In this document: piece after piece, positions 43,269 through 52,284 of the stretch
Layout of the letters: the number at the start of each line of letters is the position of its first letter
How positions within the stretch are numbered: position 1 is the first letter of the stretch
From: CBDBND01 sp965207985
Lineage (GTDB): Bacteria > Pseudomonadota > Alphaproteobacteria > Rhodospirillales > Rhodospirillaceae
NCBI GenBank assembly: GCA_965207985.1
Contig: CBDBND010000017.1
Location: 62,001 to 126,000 of the forward strand
Direction of reading: 5' to 3'
Length of the DNA: 64,000 nucleotides
The notes under the pieces: generated by a model
Told to the model about the DNA's origin: nothing
Seen by the model: only the letters and a program-made list of their open reading frames with translations
The model's database searches: none
Made by a program: the position numbers and the translations under genes

Positions 43269-44132
43269 ATGGTGTCGGCACAACAATTCTCTTTTTCCGC
43301 CATTGATCATCTCGGCGTTGTCGGCCGGAATATCACGGCGCTGACGACGGCCTATACGCGGCTCGGTTTTAGCCCGACGGTGCCGGTGCCGCTGATGGGT
43401 GAGAAAGACGGAGTTCCGGTTCCGCTGGGTCAGGACTCCGCCCACCTCATTTTTGCCGACAGCTATGTGGAGTTGACCGGCGTTACCTCGCAAGACCCGG
43501 GCCACCATCTCGCCCCCTGGCTGGCCAGACGGGAGGGCCTCCATATCCTGGCTTTGGGCAGCGCCGACGCCGAAGCCAGCCGCGCCGTGCTGACGGACGC
43601 AGGGCATGACGTAGCCGCGGTGCAAAACGCCAGCCGTCATGTGGACTATGGCTCAAATCATGGCGACGCCCAGTTTCACTGGTTCAAGATCCCGGATGAC
43701 ATGGCCGACGAAGGATTTCTTTGCATTGTTGAACAGCTGACCCCGAACCTGGTGTTTCAGCCGCCACATCAAGGACACCCAAACGGTGCCATTGGTGTGT
43801 TCGGCGTCATCGCCGTCGCGGACGATGCAGACAGGGTACGCAGTCATTATGCGCAGCTACCTGGTGCGAGCGGTACGGAGAACCACCGTGTGCGGTTCGG
43901 ACGTCAGTACATCGACGTTTTCGATGGCGCTGCCCTGGCGCAAACGTATCCGGCGGCTGATAACATTTCAGGACCGGCCTTGGCGGGATTCGCGTTGACG
44001 GTTGAGAGGGTGGAGACCACTCGATCCTGCCTCTCCGATAACGGCATTTCCATGCATGAAAGTGCGAACGGGGACATCTACATCAGCCCTGGCGACGGGT
44101 GCGGCGCGATGGTCGTCTTCGTGCAGGCTTAA
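43269..44132 (+). CDS. VOC superfamily (glyoxalase-like) protein
   Basis: This 287-residue protein begins with the VOC pattern FSAIDHLGVVGRNITALTTA and LGFSPTVPVPLM, with YVELTGVTSQDPGHHLAPWL continuing the first module. The second module starts near GAIGVFGVIAVADDADRVRS and ends GDGCGAMVVFVQA. Two paired modules form one metal-binding bowl in this superfamily. Chemistry (isomerase, dioxygenase, lyase) cannot be told. It is divergent from the OsmC gene, about 80 bases away. Confidence 0.8.
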   Translation: MVSAQQFSFSAIDHLGVVGRNITALTTAYTRLGFSPTVPVPLMGEKDGVPVPLGQDSAHLIFADSYVELTGVTSQDPGHHLAPWLARREGLHILALGSADAEASRAVLTDAGHDVAAVQNASRHVDYGSNHGDAQFHWFKIPDDMADEGFLCIVEQLTPNLVFQPPHQGHPNGAIGVFGVIAVADDADRVRSHYAQLPGASGTENHRVRFGRQYIDVFDGAALAQTYPAADNISGPALAGFALTVERVETTRSCLSDNGISMHESANGDIYISPGDGCGAMVVFVQA

Positions 44133-45322
44133 GGAGACGCGTACATATAGTCGCGGGTGAGCGGAACCGCTTCCAGCGACGGGCTCATTTGAATGTGGAA
44201 GTTGACATGAAAAGCGTTGCGGAAACTGGACTCCGCGCTGGCCAGAAAAAACTCCCACATGCGGCAGAACCGCGCATCGTAAATCTTTTCCATCTCATCG
44301 CGGTGGTCCATGAACCGGCGGCGCCATTCCTTTAATGTGTAGGCGTAGTGGAGGCGCAGGGTTTCCACATCGGTGATGTAGAAACCTGCCTTTTCCACAT
44401 GGGGTACGATCTCGGACAACGCCGGTGCGTATCCGCCGGGAAATATGTACTTCAAGGTCCAGGAGTCGGATGCGCCCGGACCGTCGGCCCGGCCGATGGT
44501 ATGCAACAAGGCCACACCGTCATCGGTGAGATGGTCGCGCACGGTTTTGAAAAACGTGCTGTACAAGGGCAGGCCCACATGCTCGAACATGCCAACAGAG
44601 ACGATACGGTCAAAGGTGCCTTCCACTTCGCGGTAATCCTGGAACAAGAAACGCACGTCTTCGCCGGCGCCTTCTTTTTCCGCCCGGTCCCGGGCAATCT
44701 TGAGCTGCTCCTCGGATAGACTGATGCCGGTGACGGATACGCCGTGGCGTTTGTGCAGAGCCAAAGCAAGGCCGCCCCAACCGCAGCCGATGTCGAGCAC
44801 GGTCATGCCCGGCTCGAGCAGAAGTTTTGCGGCGATGTGGTCCACTTTGTTGCGCTGAGCGATTTCGAGGGAATCGTTGGGCGAGCGGTAATAGGCCATG
44901 GAGTACTGCATGTCCTCGTCCAAAAACCGCTCGTACAGGGTGGATGACAAATCGTAGTGGTGAGCCACATTGCGCGCAGCCCGGCGGACGGGATTGTAGG
45001 TACGGACCAAACCACCGAAGCGCTCGATGGATTTGAGCGTGCGTGCCGCCCAATGGCCGTGGGCCGTCCCGATATTCGACATGACCAGGTCGAGCATGTC
45101 GAACAGGTCGCCATCCTCGATGGTGAGTGTGCCGTTCATATAACCTTCGCCGGCGTAGAGCGCAGGATTGATGAACAGTTTGGTGCCGAGCCATGGATCG
45201 TGAAACGTCACCGTAACCGTCGGTGCATCGCCGGTTCCAACCTCATGGCGGCGGCCATCATGATCGATGATGATCAGCGTGCCCCGTTTCATCAGAGGCT
45301 TCAAAAAACGAGCAAACAGCAC
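44129..45322 (-). CDS. cfa: Cyclopropane-fatty-acyl-phospholipid synthase
   Basis: This 397-residue enzyme adds a methylene group from SAM to double bonds of membrane lipids, a stationary-phase and acid response in many bacteria. The SAM-binding motif is VLDIGCGWGG at 175-184. Other family blocks are ARNVAHHYDLSSTLYERFLD with MQYSMAYY, GISLSEEQLKIARDRAE, FDRIVSVGMFEHVGLP and FRNAFHVNFHIQMSP. It is convergent with the VOC gene (4-base overlap) and divergent from the monooxygenase gene. Confidence 0.93.
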   Translation of the reverse strand: MLFARFLKPLMKRGTLIIIDHDGRRHEVGTGDAPTVTVTFHDPWLGTKLFINPALYAGEGYMNGTLTIEDGDLFDMLDLVMSNIGTAHGHWAARTLKSIERFGGLVRTYNPVRRAARNVAHHYDLSSTLYERFLDEDMQYSMAYYRSPNDSLEIAQRNKVDHIAAKLLLEPGMTVLDIGCGWGGLALALHKRHGVSVTGISLSEEQLKIARDRAEKEGAGEDVRFLFQDYREVEGTFDRIVSVGMFEHVGLPLYSTFFKTVRDHLTDDGVALLHTIGRADGPGASDSWTLKYIFPGGYAPALSEIVPHVEKAGFYITDVETLRLHYAYTLKEWRRRFMDHRDEMEKIYDARFCRMWEFFLASAESSFRNAFHVNFHIQMSPSLEAVPLTRDYMYASP

Positions 45323-45348
45323 TGGCGATATCCCATTGGAGGAAATTG

Positions 45349-45360
45349 AGTGAATTCACT
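45349..45360. promoter_or_regulatory. 12-bp palindrome between cfa and the monooxygenase gene
   Basis: AGTGAATTCACT is a perfect palindrome in the divergent 122-base gap between cfa and the flavin monooxygenase gene. A TATAAC (45372-45377) and TTGAGT (45346-45351) are nearby, spaced 20 bases apart. It could be an operator for a dimeric repressor. No repressor gene is adjacent, so this is suggestive only. Confidence 0.3.
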
Positions 45361-45444
45361 ATGGAGTATCCTATAACCGAACAGTCTTGTCTGTCCTGTG
45401 ACAATGAACCTGACCGGGGCTGGAGCGTGGTATAAAAACGGACG

Positions 45445-46641
45445 ATGAATACGGATGAACGCGTCATTATTGTTGGCGGCGGACCGGTGGGTCTGGTCAC
45501 TGCGGTCAGGCTGGTCAAAGCCGGGATCCCGGTTGTGGTGCTCGAAGCCGAGAGCGAACCCTTTTCAGAACCGCGGGCTTCGACGTTTCATCCCCCGACA
45601 CTGGATCTGCTCGACACGCTTGGTCTGGGACAACGGCTTGTCAAATTAGGCCGTCCAGCGCCCACCTGGCAGTACTGCGTCTTAGAAACCGGTGAGAGAG
45701 CGGTTTTTGACATCGGTATCATTAAGGATGAGACCAACCATCCCTACCGCCTGCAATGCGAACAGCTCAATCTGGTGATTGAGGCGGGAAAAATGTTGGA
45801 AGCGGACTCGCCAGGAGCGCTGATCTATAACGCGAAGGCGGTGAACGTGGCGCAGGATGAGACCGGGGTTACGGTGCACGCCCTTATCGACGGCGAGCCT
45901 GCGCAGCTGCGCGGCCGGTGGCTCATCGGCGCAGACGGAACCAACAGTGTCGTCCGCTTGGCCATGGCCATGCCGTTGATCGGCGAGACCTATCCCCTGA
46001 CGTCCATTACCCTTGGCACGTCGTTCCCCTTTCACGAACATTTGGATAACCCCTGTGTCGTCAATTATTTTTGGGCCGAGGGATGGGCCTTCGGCATGTT
46101 TCGCACCAGGCAGATGTGGCGGGTGGGTTATTCCCCGCCCAAGGACATGGACGATGAAGCGGCCCTTGCCGACGTCTCCATTCAAGAGCACTTGAACCGC
46201 ATCGTCCCGGGTGCTGGACCGTTCGAAATATTCATGGCGCGCATCTATCGGATACACCGCCGCTTGGTGGATCATATGCGCATCGGCCGGATCCTGCTCG
46301 CCGGGGATGCCGCCCATCTCAACAGCCCATCGGGTGGGTTTGGCATGAACGGTGGTGTTCATGACGCTTTCAATCTCACCGACAAACTGACCCGCGTCTG
46401 GCACGGAGACGACGACTCATTGTTGGATTTGTATTCCCGCCAGCGCCGGTTTGCCGCTCACGCCGACATTCAGACCACCTCTGACGCCAATTACAAACGC
46501 CACCGCGAGGCAGATCCTGAACAACGCAAAGTAATCCTCAAAGAGATGCAGGAGATCGCCAATGACGAAAAGAAACTTTACGAATTTGTACGGGCGACAT
46601 GTTTGATGGATTCTTTGGAGCGGGCCAACGCGGTGACATAA
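45445..46641 (+). CDS. FAD-dependent aromatic-type monooxygenase (PHBH family)
   Basis: This 398-residue flavoprotein has the dinucleotide fold VIIVGGGPVGLVTAVRLVKA with GxGxxG, the ADP-binding second motif WLIGADGTNSVVRLAM and the FAD-contact motif LLAGDAAHLNSPSGGFGMNG. The GDAAHxxxPxGGxGMN pattern is that of phenol-type hydroxylases, which use NAD(P)H and oxygen to hydroxylate a ring or polyketide. It is shorter than two-domain hydroxylases and ends soon after the flavin domain. It lies 29 bases upstream of the cupin gene's end and is convergent with it. Confidence 0.87.
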   Translation: MNTDERVIIVGGGPVGLVTAVRLVKAGIPVVVLEAESEPFSEPRASTFHPPTLDLLDTLGLGQRLVKLGRPAPTWQYCVLETGERAVFDIGIIKDETNHPYRLQCEQLNLVIEAGKMLEADSPGALIYNAKAVNVAQDETGVTVHALIDGEPAQLRGRWLIGADGTNSVVRLAMAMPLIGETYPLTSITLGTSFPFHEHLDNPCVVNYFWAEGWAFGMFRTRQMWRVGYSPPKDMDDEAALADVSIQEHLNRIVPGAGPFEIFMARIYRIHRRLVDHMRIGRILLAGDAAHLNSPSGGFGMNGGVHDAFNLTDKLTRVWHGDDDSLLDLYSRQRRFAAHADIQTTSDANYKRHREADPEQRKVILKEMQEIANDEKKLYEFVRATCLMDSLERANAVT

Positions 46642-46653
46642 ACCTAGATGGCG

Positions 46654-47277
46654 TTAGGCGGTGATCCATTTTTCTTGTTCGGGCGGCGCAAAAGGCATTG
46701 CTTCGTCCACCGGTTTTGCAAACTTGAAATAATTTTCTTCGGTGAACGGCAGAGCATCGCCCGTCTCCGGATGCCACAAACTGCGGCGCATGGCCGGTAA
46801 ATTTCCGTAGTACACATGCAGGGCGACTGACCGAACATTGCCTGGATTGCCGACGCAATGAATGGCATCGGCGGGCAAGAAAACGAGATCTCCGGCCGTG
46901 TAGGTTCGTCCTACCGTGCGTTCCTGTTTGCCGGCTCGCAATCGATAGTAAGTCGAGATTTCCGTTCCCTGACACAGTGCGATGGTTGCCGCCATATTAT
47001 GATTGTGGGGCGGATAGAGAACGTTGGGGCTTAGTTGAACTAAAAAAATCGTGATGTTGTTATCGGCATGAAGAAGAACTTCTTCCTCTTCGAAGACAGG
47101 CAGCGCCGCGGTCATGGAGAAATGATTGGTCAACTCATAGCGCAGACGGGCTGAGATATAGTCAGCACAATTGAGTTCTCCACCCGCACGTTCGCAATCT
47201 TTGACAAAACGGCGCAGATCAAAAACCAACAGTGAACCCCCCTCTCCAATTGAGTGAGCGCAATTCTTGCATTTCAC
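46654..47277 (-). CDS. Cysteine dioxygenase-like cupin protein
   Basis: This cupin-fold protein contains a metal-binding pattern PPHNHNMAATIALCQGTE and a second half ending DAIHCVGNPGNVRSVALHVY, resembling cysteine dioxygenase-like thiol dioxygenases. The N-terminal helical part reads FDLRRFVKDCERAGG. The start is unclear: I chose GTG 47277 because the 52 codons upstream (to 47433) would overlap the control region of the divergent methyltransferase and look non-coding. A Cys-rich start (VKCKNCAHS) is odd for the family. Confidence 0.65.
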   Translation of the reverse strand: MKCKNCAHSIGEGGSLLVFDLRRFVKDCERAGGELNCADYISARLRYELTNHFSMTAALPVFEEEEVLLHADNNITIFLVQLSPNVLYPPHNHNMAATIALCQGTEISTYYRLRAGKQERTVGRTYTAGDLVFLPADAIHCVGNPGNVRSVALHVYYGNLPAMRRSLWHPETGDALPFTEENYFKFAKPVDEAMPFAPPEQEKWITA

Positions 47278-47447
47278 GCTCTTCGTACCGGCTCCCCTAT
47301 CCGTCACCGGCAGACAAACGTTAGCATCGTGGTCATCCGGATCAAGCCTGCCCTGAAATTTAGATAGCCATCCTTTGCCAAAAAGGGCGTTGGGCGCTAC
47401 CTTAGAGCGAACTCGTCCTCCACCCGATTCCACCTAGGGAGACCAGG

Positions 47448-48623
47448 ATGCAACGCCAGGACCAGCATGCCGTTCTGCCTCAGTCGTCTGTCAGCGAGCA
47501 GGCGCGCCAGGACTTTCTCAATCAGCTTGGCAAGCATGTGCTCAACGAGATCACACCGGGCAACAAAGCCGCCTATGAACGCCGGGTACTACCGAAGTTC
47601 AAGGCCGAACACGACCGCGAGCCGGAAACACGTCATGAAATCCGCAAAGCCATGGTGCATGACTCCTATTACCAAATGACCAGTTCGTTCCAGCGCACTG
47701 TTCAAGAGATGATGTGGAACTCGGTGGACGACACCATCCAAAGGCAGCTCCCGGATTTGATCGCCACGGCAAAAGACATTCGTGAAGGCGAAACTTTAGG
47801 CTCCCTGCACTTGGATTCTGATTTTGAAATTCCTTCCTACATTGCTGAAAACGATCACCATTGCATGCCCGGCGGCTACTCGGGCGATTTGGTGGAGGAC
47901 GACATCACAGCCGGTGCGCTCTACGACAAAGGCGCTTACATCTACACCCAAGGTCTGTTCGGTCCCCGCATGGACGGTATCGGTAAAGCCACTGCTTTGA
48001 TGGCAAAGCGGGAGTTTCCTGATCTCGAGCCTAAAATGATTCTCGAGATTGGATGCACCGCCGGCGCCTCAAGCACGGCTCTAAAGATGGCCTATCCCGA
48101 CGCGGAGGTACACGCCATCGACGTGGGTCCGGCAGTGTTACGGTACGCCCATGCCCGTGCGGAAAGTTTCGGTATTCCCGTTCACTTCTATCAAATGAAT
48201 GGTGAAGCGCTGACTTTCGACGATGAAACGTTTGATTTGGTGAATTGCGGCGCGTCCTTCCACGAAATGTCACGCTCTGCTGTCTACAACGTGTTCAAAG
48301 AAGTGTACCGGGTGCTCAAGCCGGGCTGTGTCTTCCTCATGTCTGAACTGCCTCCTTACGAGGGCATGAATCCGTGGACCCAGTTTGTCAAAGATTGGGA
48401 CACCTACAACAACAACGAACCTTTCTGGGGCACCATGCACGAAATGGATTTCGGCGAGGTGGCCGAAGCTGCCGGTTTCGAACCAAGCAAATGCTGGCAG
48501 GGCTACGGCCCCGGCATCGCCGAAGCCAACGCTTTGACCGATGCCGTCGAAGTGCAGAACAAAAAATTTATGGGGTCGACCCGCGGCGGCGGCAACGCCT
48601 GGTACGCGCATATGACCAAATAG
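47448..48623 (+). CDS. SAM-dependent class I methyltransferase
   Basis: This 391-residue protein has a ~200-residue helical N-terminal part that I do not recognise. The SAM fold follows: motif I MILEIGCTAGASSTALKMAY, acid-rich VHAIDVGPAVLRYAHA, then FDLVNCGASFHEMSRSAVYN and LKPGCVFLMSELPPYEGM. The acceptor is unknown; C- or O-methylation of a small compound fits its neighbours. An AGGGAG site precedes the ATG. The cupin gene is divergent; a small coiled-coil gene follows. Confidence 0.8.
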   Translation: MQRQDQHAVLPQSSVSEQARQDFLNQLGKHVLNEITPGNKAAYERRVLPKFKAEHDREPETRHEIRKAMVHDSYYQMTSSFQRTVQEMMWNSVDDTIQRQLPDLIATAKDIREGETLGSLHLDSDFEIPSYIAENDHHCMPGGYSGDLVEDDITAGALYDKGAYIYTQGLFGPRMDGIGKATALMAKREFPDLEPKMILEIGCTAGASSTALKMAYPDAEVHAIDVGPAVLRYAHARAESFGIPVHFYQMNGEALTFDDETFDLVNCGASFHEMSRSAVYNVFKEVYRVLKPGCVFLMSELPPYEGMNPWTQFVKDWDTYNNNEPFWGTMHEMDFGEVAEAAGFEPSKCWQGYGPGIAEANALTDAVEVQNKKFMGSTRGGGNAWYAHMTK

Positions 48624-48645
48624 ACGCGAAGCGTCCGCATCCATC

Positions 48646-48960
48646 ATGGCAGAGCGCATTCAAACCCCGCGGCCGTCGAAAGGCAACCGGCCGCAATACT
48701 TTGACGATCCCAACTTGGACCAGATGCATGCCATGATCATCGCTCTGGCGACGGAAGTGTCGGTGCTGACAGACCGGTTTGATACCCTGGAGCGGGTCTT
48801 GGAGGAGAAAGGCAGTGTCACCCGGGCCGACATCGAGGCTTGGGAGGCGGACGAAACCGCTTGGGAGGAACGGCGCGAACAACGGGAACAATTGATACGC
48901 CGCCTGTTCCGCACCGTGCGCGAAGCGCGATATACACTGGAGGGAGGACAAGAAGAATGA
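48646..48960 (+). CDS. Small coiled-coil protein of unknown function
   Basis: This 104-residue protein is mostly charged and helical: EVSVLTDRFDTLERVLEEKG, then DIEAWEADETAWEERREQRE. It should form a coiled coil. No membrane segment or signal peptide is present. Its stop (TGA 48958-48960) overlaps the start of the next gene (ATG 48957), and it lies 22 bases after the methyltransferase. Similar short genes next to methyltransferases exist, but I cannot name a function. Confidence 0.55.
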   Translation: MAERIQTPRPSKGNRPQYFDDPNLDQMHAMIIALATEVSVLTDRFDTLERVLEEKGSVTRADIEAWEADETAWEERREQREQLIRRLFRTVREARYTLEGGQEE

Positions 48961-50111
48961 ACCACACAGCTTGGGCATCCCTCTGCAGTTTTCTCATCAC
49001 GGCGGTGTTGTTTGCCACCCCATCCGTCGCTCAACCCGAAAGCGACGCCGTGCACTTCGAAACCAATTCGGGGCTTCATTTTTTTGCTGGCGGAACGGTG
49101 ACGATCGTCGAAAAAGGTGCCGACGATATTTATGCCGCGGGCGGGACCATCTCTGTGGTCGCAACCACGGCGGAGGACCTGATTGTGGCTGGCGGGTCCG
49201 TCACGTTCAAAGACATTGAGGTGGAGGATGTCGTCACGGCTGGCGGTGATATCGAAGTCGAGGGATCGCTGGGCCAGGACCTGATTGCCACGGGAGGCGC
49301 CATTACGGTGTTTGAATCAACGGTCGTGTCCGGTGATGCCGTCTTGTCCGGTGGTGAAGTGATCCTGAACGGTGTTGTCGAAAGGTCGTTGACGGCCACA
49401 GGCGGCGAAGTCTGGATCGATGCCCGGATCGATGGTGATGCAGAGGTGCGGGGATCATTCATCAATTTCGCACCCGGCACCGCTATCGGCGGAGATCTCG
49501 CTTACTGGACCGACAATCCGGTGGACATTCCCGCGGACATGACGGTAGGCTGAGAAATCATCAAACTTCAAGACGATCCGGATATGGAGAGCGAATCCGG
49601 ATTTGGCCGCGGTATTCCGGATTGGCTGCTCGTTTTTTCCGCGTTTTGGGTAATTGCACTGCTTGCTCTGGTGGCATTCGCAGCTTCCCTGCTGGTTGTT
49701 TTTCCGGGACTGCTCGATCGGGCCAATGCGACCCTGTCGTCAGAATTTCCCGTGAGTCTGGGCGTTGGCTTTGCCGTCTTTGTTTCCATACCCGTCGGCT
49801 TGGTCATGATCATGTTCACATTGATCGGTATTCCGATCGCGTTGTTCGGCTTTGCGGTCTATGCCGCCGTCTTGGGGCTGGCGTTTATCGCCATTTGTCA
49901 TTTTGGCGGATTAAAGGTTCGAACATGGTTGAATCGTTCGGTTGAAGCGCTGTCGTTGAGACACCGTATTGGGTGGACCTTTGTCGGCATTGTCATTTTC
50001 GTATTGATCGGATCGGTGCCGTTGATTGGCGGGTTTTTACAGACCCTCGGAATTGTTGCCGGATTCGGAGCCCTCGCCATGACCATGTGGCGGGACAGGG
50101 CTGCCGTCTAA
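48957..50111 (+). pseudogene. Bactofilin-like/DUF8173-type membrane protein split by an in-frame TGA
   Basis: The first part (198 residues) has a signal peptide and a beta-helical, polymer-forming repeat region rich in GG turns (IYAAGGTISVVATTAEDLIV, VVTAGGDIEVEGSLGQDLIA). It stops at TGA 49551-49553 after DIPADMTVG. The same frame continues immediately with EIIKLQDDPDMESESG and four hydrophobic segments (WLLVFSAFWVIALLALVAF and others) to 50111. Intact relatives contain both parts with a glycine at the stop site (VGGEI), so GGA to TGA is the simplest change. The second part could be started anew at ATG 49584. Confidence 0.7.
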
Positions 50112-50129
50112 CACGGAGAGACCGCTGCT

Positions 50130-50978
50130 ATGGCTCGTCCGCACATCGAATTCGTTCAATGCCAGGCTTTGGCGTGGCACGATCTTGGCGAAAATGCGAT
50201 CCGCCCCAACGTCCAAGCCAAACGTCTGAGCCGGGACCCCGAAAGCAAGGCCGCGACCACCATTTTGCGCCATCCCAAGGGCTGGACATTCGATGAAGAA
50301 CACTATCTTGATGGTGACGAAGAACTGTTCATTCTCGACGGCGCCTTGATCATCAACGACGTAACCTACGGCATAGGCGACTACGCTTTTTTGCCTGCGG
50401 GATATCAACGAACACATATGTCGGCTCCCGACGGGGCCGCCGTTCTGACCTTTCTCGAAGGACAGCACAAACGCATCTTCGGCGATCCGCCAGACGGGAT
50501 GTACAACGCGGATAAGCTCGTCTTGCGCATTGCTTCGGACGATGTGGAATGGGGCGGTTCGACGGATCCCAATGTGGCGGCGCCTGGCGTGCGCCGTCTC
50601 GGTTTACGCAAGGATCCCGATACGGGCGACACCACCTGGCTCTTGGATATCGACGAAACCGGCATGGGGAATGACGTCAACCGCTTGGAAACCCACCCCG
50701 TCGTCGAAGAAGTGTTTGTACTGTCTGGTGAAATGCACATGCCCATGGGCGTGCTCAAGCAGGGTGCCTACTTCTGGCGTCCGCCGGATATTCCCCATGG
50801 GCCGGTGGGCACGAAAACAGGCGCGCTGGGTTTTTTCCGCTGCAAAGGCGGACCCTTGACAACGGATTGGTCCGAGGAAACCTATCCGGTCAACTGGAAC
50901 GCCCCCTATGACCCTATCTTGCCAGACGATAAAAGGGCGGAGCTGGCCGACTCTTACGACGAAAGTCTGCCCTATTAA
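50130..50978 (+). CDS. Two-domain cupin protein (DUF4437/ChrR-like)
   Basis: This 282-residue protein has two cupin barrels. The first carries GWTFDEEHYLDGDEELFILDG and the loop AFLPAGYQRTHMSAPDG. The second carries RLETHPVVEEVFVLSGEMHM and YFWRPPDIPHGPVGTKTG, with His and Glu ligands in the usual order. Metal-dependent dioxygenase, isomerase or anti-sigma-like sensor roles exist among such proteins; none can be chosen. It lies 18 bases after the split membrane-protein locus and ahead of an MFS exporter. Confidence 0.8.
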   Translation: MARPHIEFVQCQALAWHDLGENAIRPNVQAKRLSRDPESKAATTILRHPKGWTFDEEHYLDGDEELFILDGALIINDVTYGIGDYAFLPAGYQRTHMSAPDGAAVLTFLEGQHKRIFGDPPDGMYNADKLVLRIASDDVEWGGSTDPNVAAPGVRRLGLRKDPDTGDTTWLLDIDETGMGNDVNRLETHPVVEEVFVLSGEMHMPMGVLKQGAYFWRPPDIPHGPVGTKTGALGFFRCKGGPLTTDWSEETYPVNWNAPYDPILPDDKRAELADSYDESLPY

Positions 50979-51012
50979 GGCTGCTTCTAAATTGTATTGG
51001 ATTTATTAACCC

Positions 51013-52254
51013 GTGTTTTCACGTACGCCCGGGCGGTTTGCCGTTGCCTTCATATTGATCAGCATTCTCTTGGATGCCATCACGTTCGGCATCCTTGTAC
51101 CTGTGATGCCGCAGCTTATCACCGACTTGACCGGTGAAGGGTTAGGCCAAGCGGCAGCCTATGGCGGCATGCTCATGTTTGTGCATGCGTTCATGCAATT
51201 CTTGTTCGCCCCCGTTCTCGGCAATTTCAGCGATCGTTTCGGTCGCCGGCCAGTTTTGTTGTTCTCCATGTTCATGTTCGGCATCAACTACGTGATCATG
51301 GGATTTGCGCCCACACTGGCCTGGTTGTTTTTTGGCCGCGTCATGGCCGGCATTGCCGGTGGGACAATCACGACGGCCAATGCCTACATGGCCGATATCA
51401 GCACCTCAGAAAACCGCGCTAAGCATTTCGGCATGATCAGCGCTGCAGGTGGGGTCGGCTTTATTCTCGGTCCTGTGATCGGCGGAATTCTCGGAGAGTT
51501 GGGTCCACGGGTGCCGTTTTTCTTTGCCGCCGGATTGGCTTTTACCAACTTGATATACGGCTTTCTGGTGCTACCGGAAACGCTCAAGCAAGAAGACCGT
51601 CGGGCGTTCTCCTGGGCACGGGCCAATACAGTCGGTGCCGCCGTTCAAATGCGCCGATATCCGGTGGTGTTTGCTCTTATCGGCGTGTTGTTCTTTTTGA
51701 TGACAGCACAGTTTACGCATCCGAGTGTGTGGTCCTTTTACACCATGTTGAAATTTGAATGGTCGGTGCGGGAGGTGGGCTATTCGCTCGGTGTGTTCGG
51801 CATGATGACAGTTTTTGTGCAGGGTTTTGCCATCGGGCGTTTGACCAAACGGTTTGGCGAAAAGCGCACAGCCCTGGCTGGAATGACCATCGCCTGTCTG
51901 AGTTTCTTCGGCTTTGCCACCGTAACGGAAAGCTGGATGGTCTATGCCTTGCTGGTGGTGTCCTCTTTTGGCGGTCTGGCTCTGCCTTCACTGCGCAGCA
52001 TCATGGCCAACCAGGTACCGGCCAACGCTCAGGGTGAGTTGCAGGGCGCCATCACCAGTCTGATGAGCTTGACCGCGATGATTGCCCCACTGGCCTTGAC
52101 CCAGTTGTTCCGTGTGTTCACCGAGCCTGGGGCGCCGGTCTATGTTCCGGGAGCACCGTTTTTTGCCTCAAGTTTCCTCCTTTTCATTAGCCTTATCCTT
52201 TTTGCCCGCACGCTCAGAAAAACGAATCTCGCCCTCGCTGCTGAGGACCGTTAG
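51013..52254 (+). CDS. MFS transporter, TetA-like
   Basis: This 413-residue protein has twelve hydrophobic segments. The drug-efflux motif A between helices 2 and 3 reads GNFSDRFGRRPVLL, and the helix 5 motif reads GMISAAGGVGFILGPVIGG. TetA-type MFS members export tetracyclines or other small molecules by proton antiport; the substrate here is unknown and there is no adjacent tetR-like regulator. Start is GTG at 51013. It is followed by the tandem hydrolase gene. Confidence 0.85.
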   Translation: MFSRTPGRFAVAFILISILLDAITFGILVPVMPQLITDLTGEGLGQAAAYGGMLMFVHAFMQFLFAPVLGNFSDRFGRRPVLLFSMFMFGINYVIMGFAPTLAWLFFGRVMAGIAGGTITTANAYMADISTSENRAKHFGMISAAGGVGFILGPVIGGILGELGPRVPFFFAAGLAFTNLIYGFLVLPETLKQEDRRAFSWARANTVGAAVQMRRYPVVFALIGVLFFLMTAQFTHPSVWSFYTMLKFEWSVREVGYSLGVFGMMTVFVQGFAIGRLTKRFGEKRTALAGMTIACLSFFGFATVTESWMVYALLVVSSFGGLALPSLRSIMANQVPANAQGELQGAITSLMSLTAMIAPLALTQLFRVFTEPGAPVYVPGAPFFASSFLLFISLILFARTLRKTNLALAAEDR

Positions 52255-52284
52255 TCTCTGCCACAATAATTCGGGAGGGACGCT

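Noticed and set aside
49551..49553. TGA as a selenocysteine codon
   Set aside because: The relatives carry Gly at this site, the position is not a redox centre, and I see no stem-loop of SECIS type just after it.
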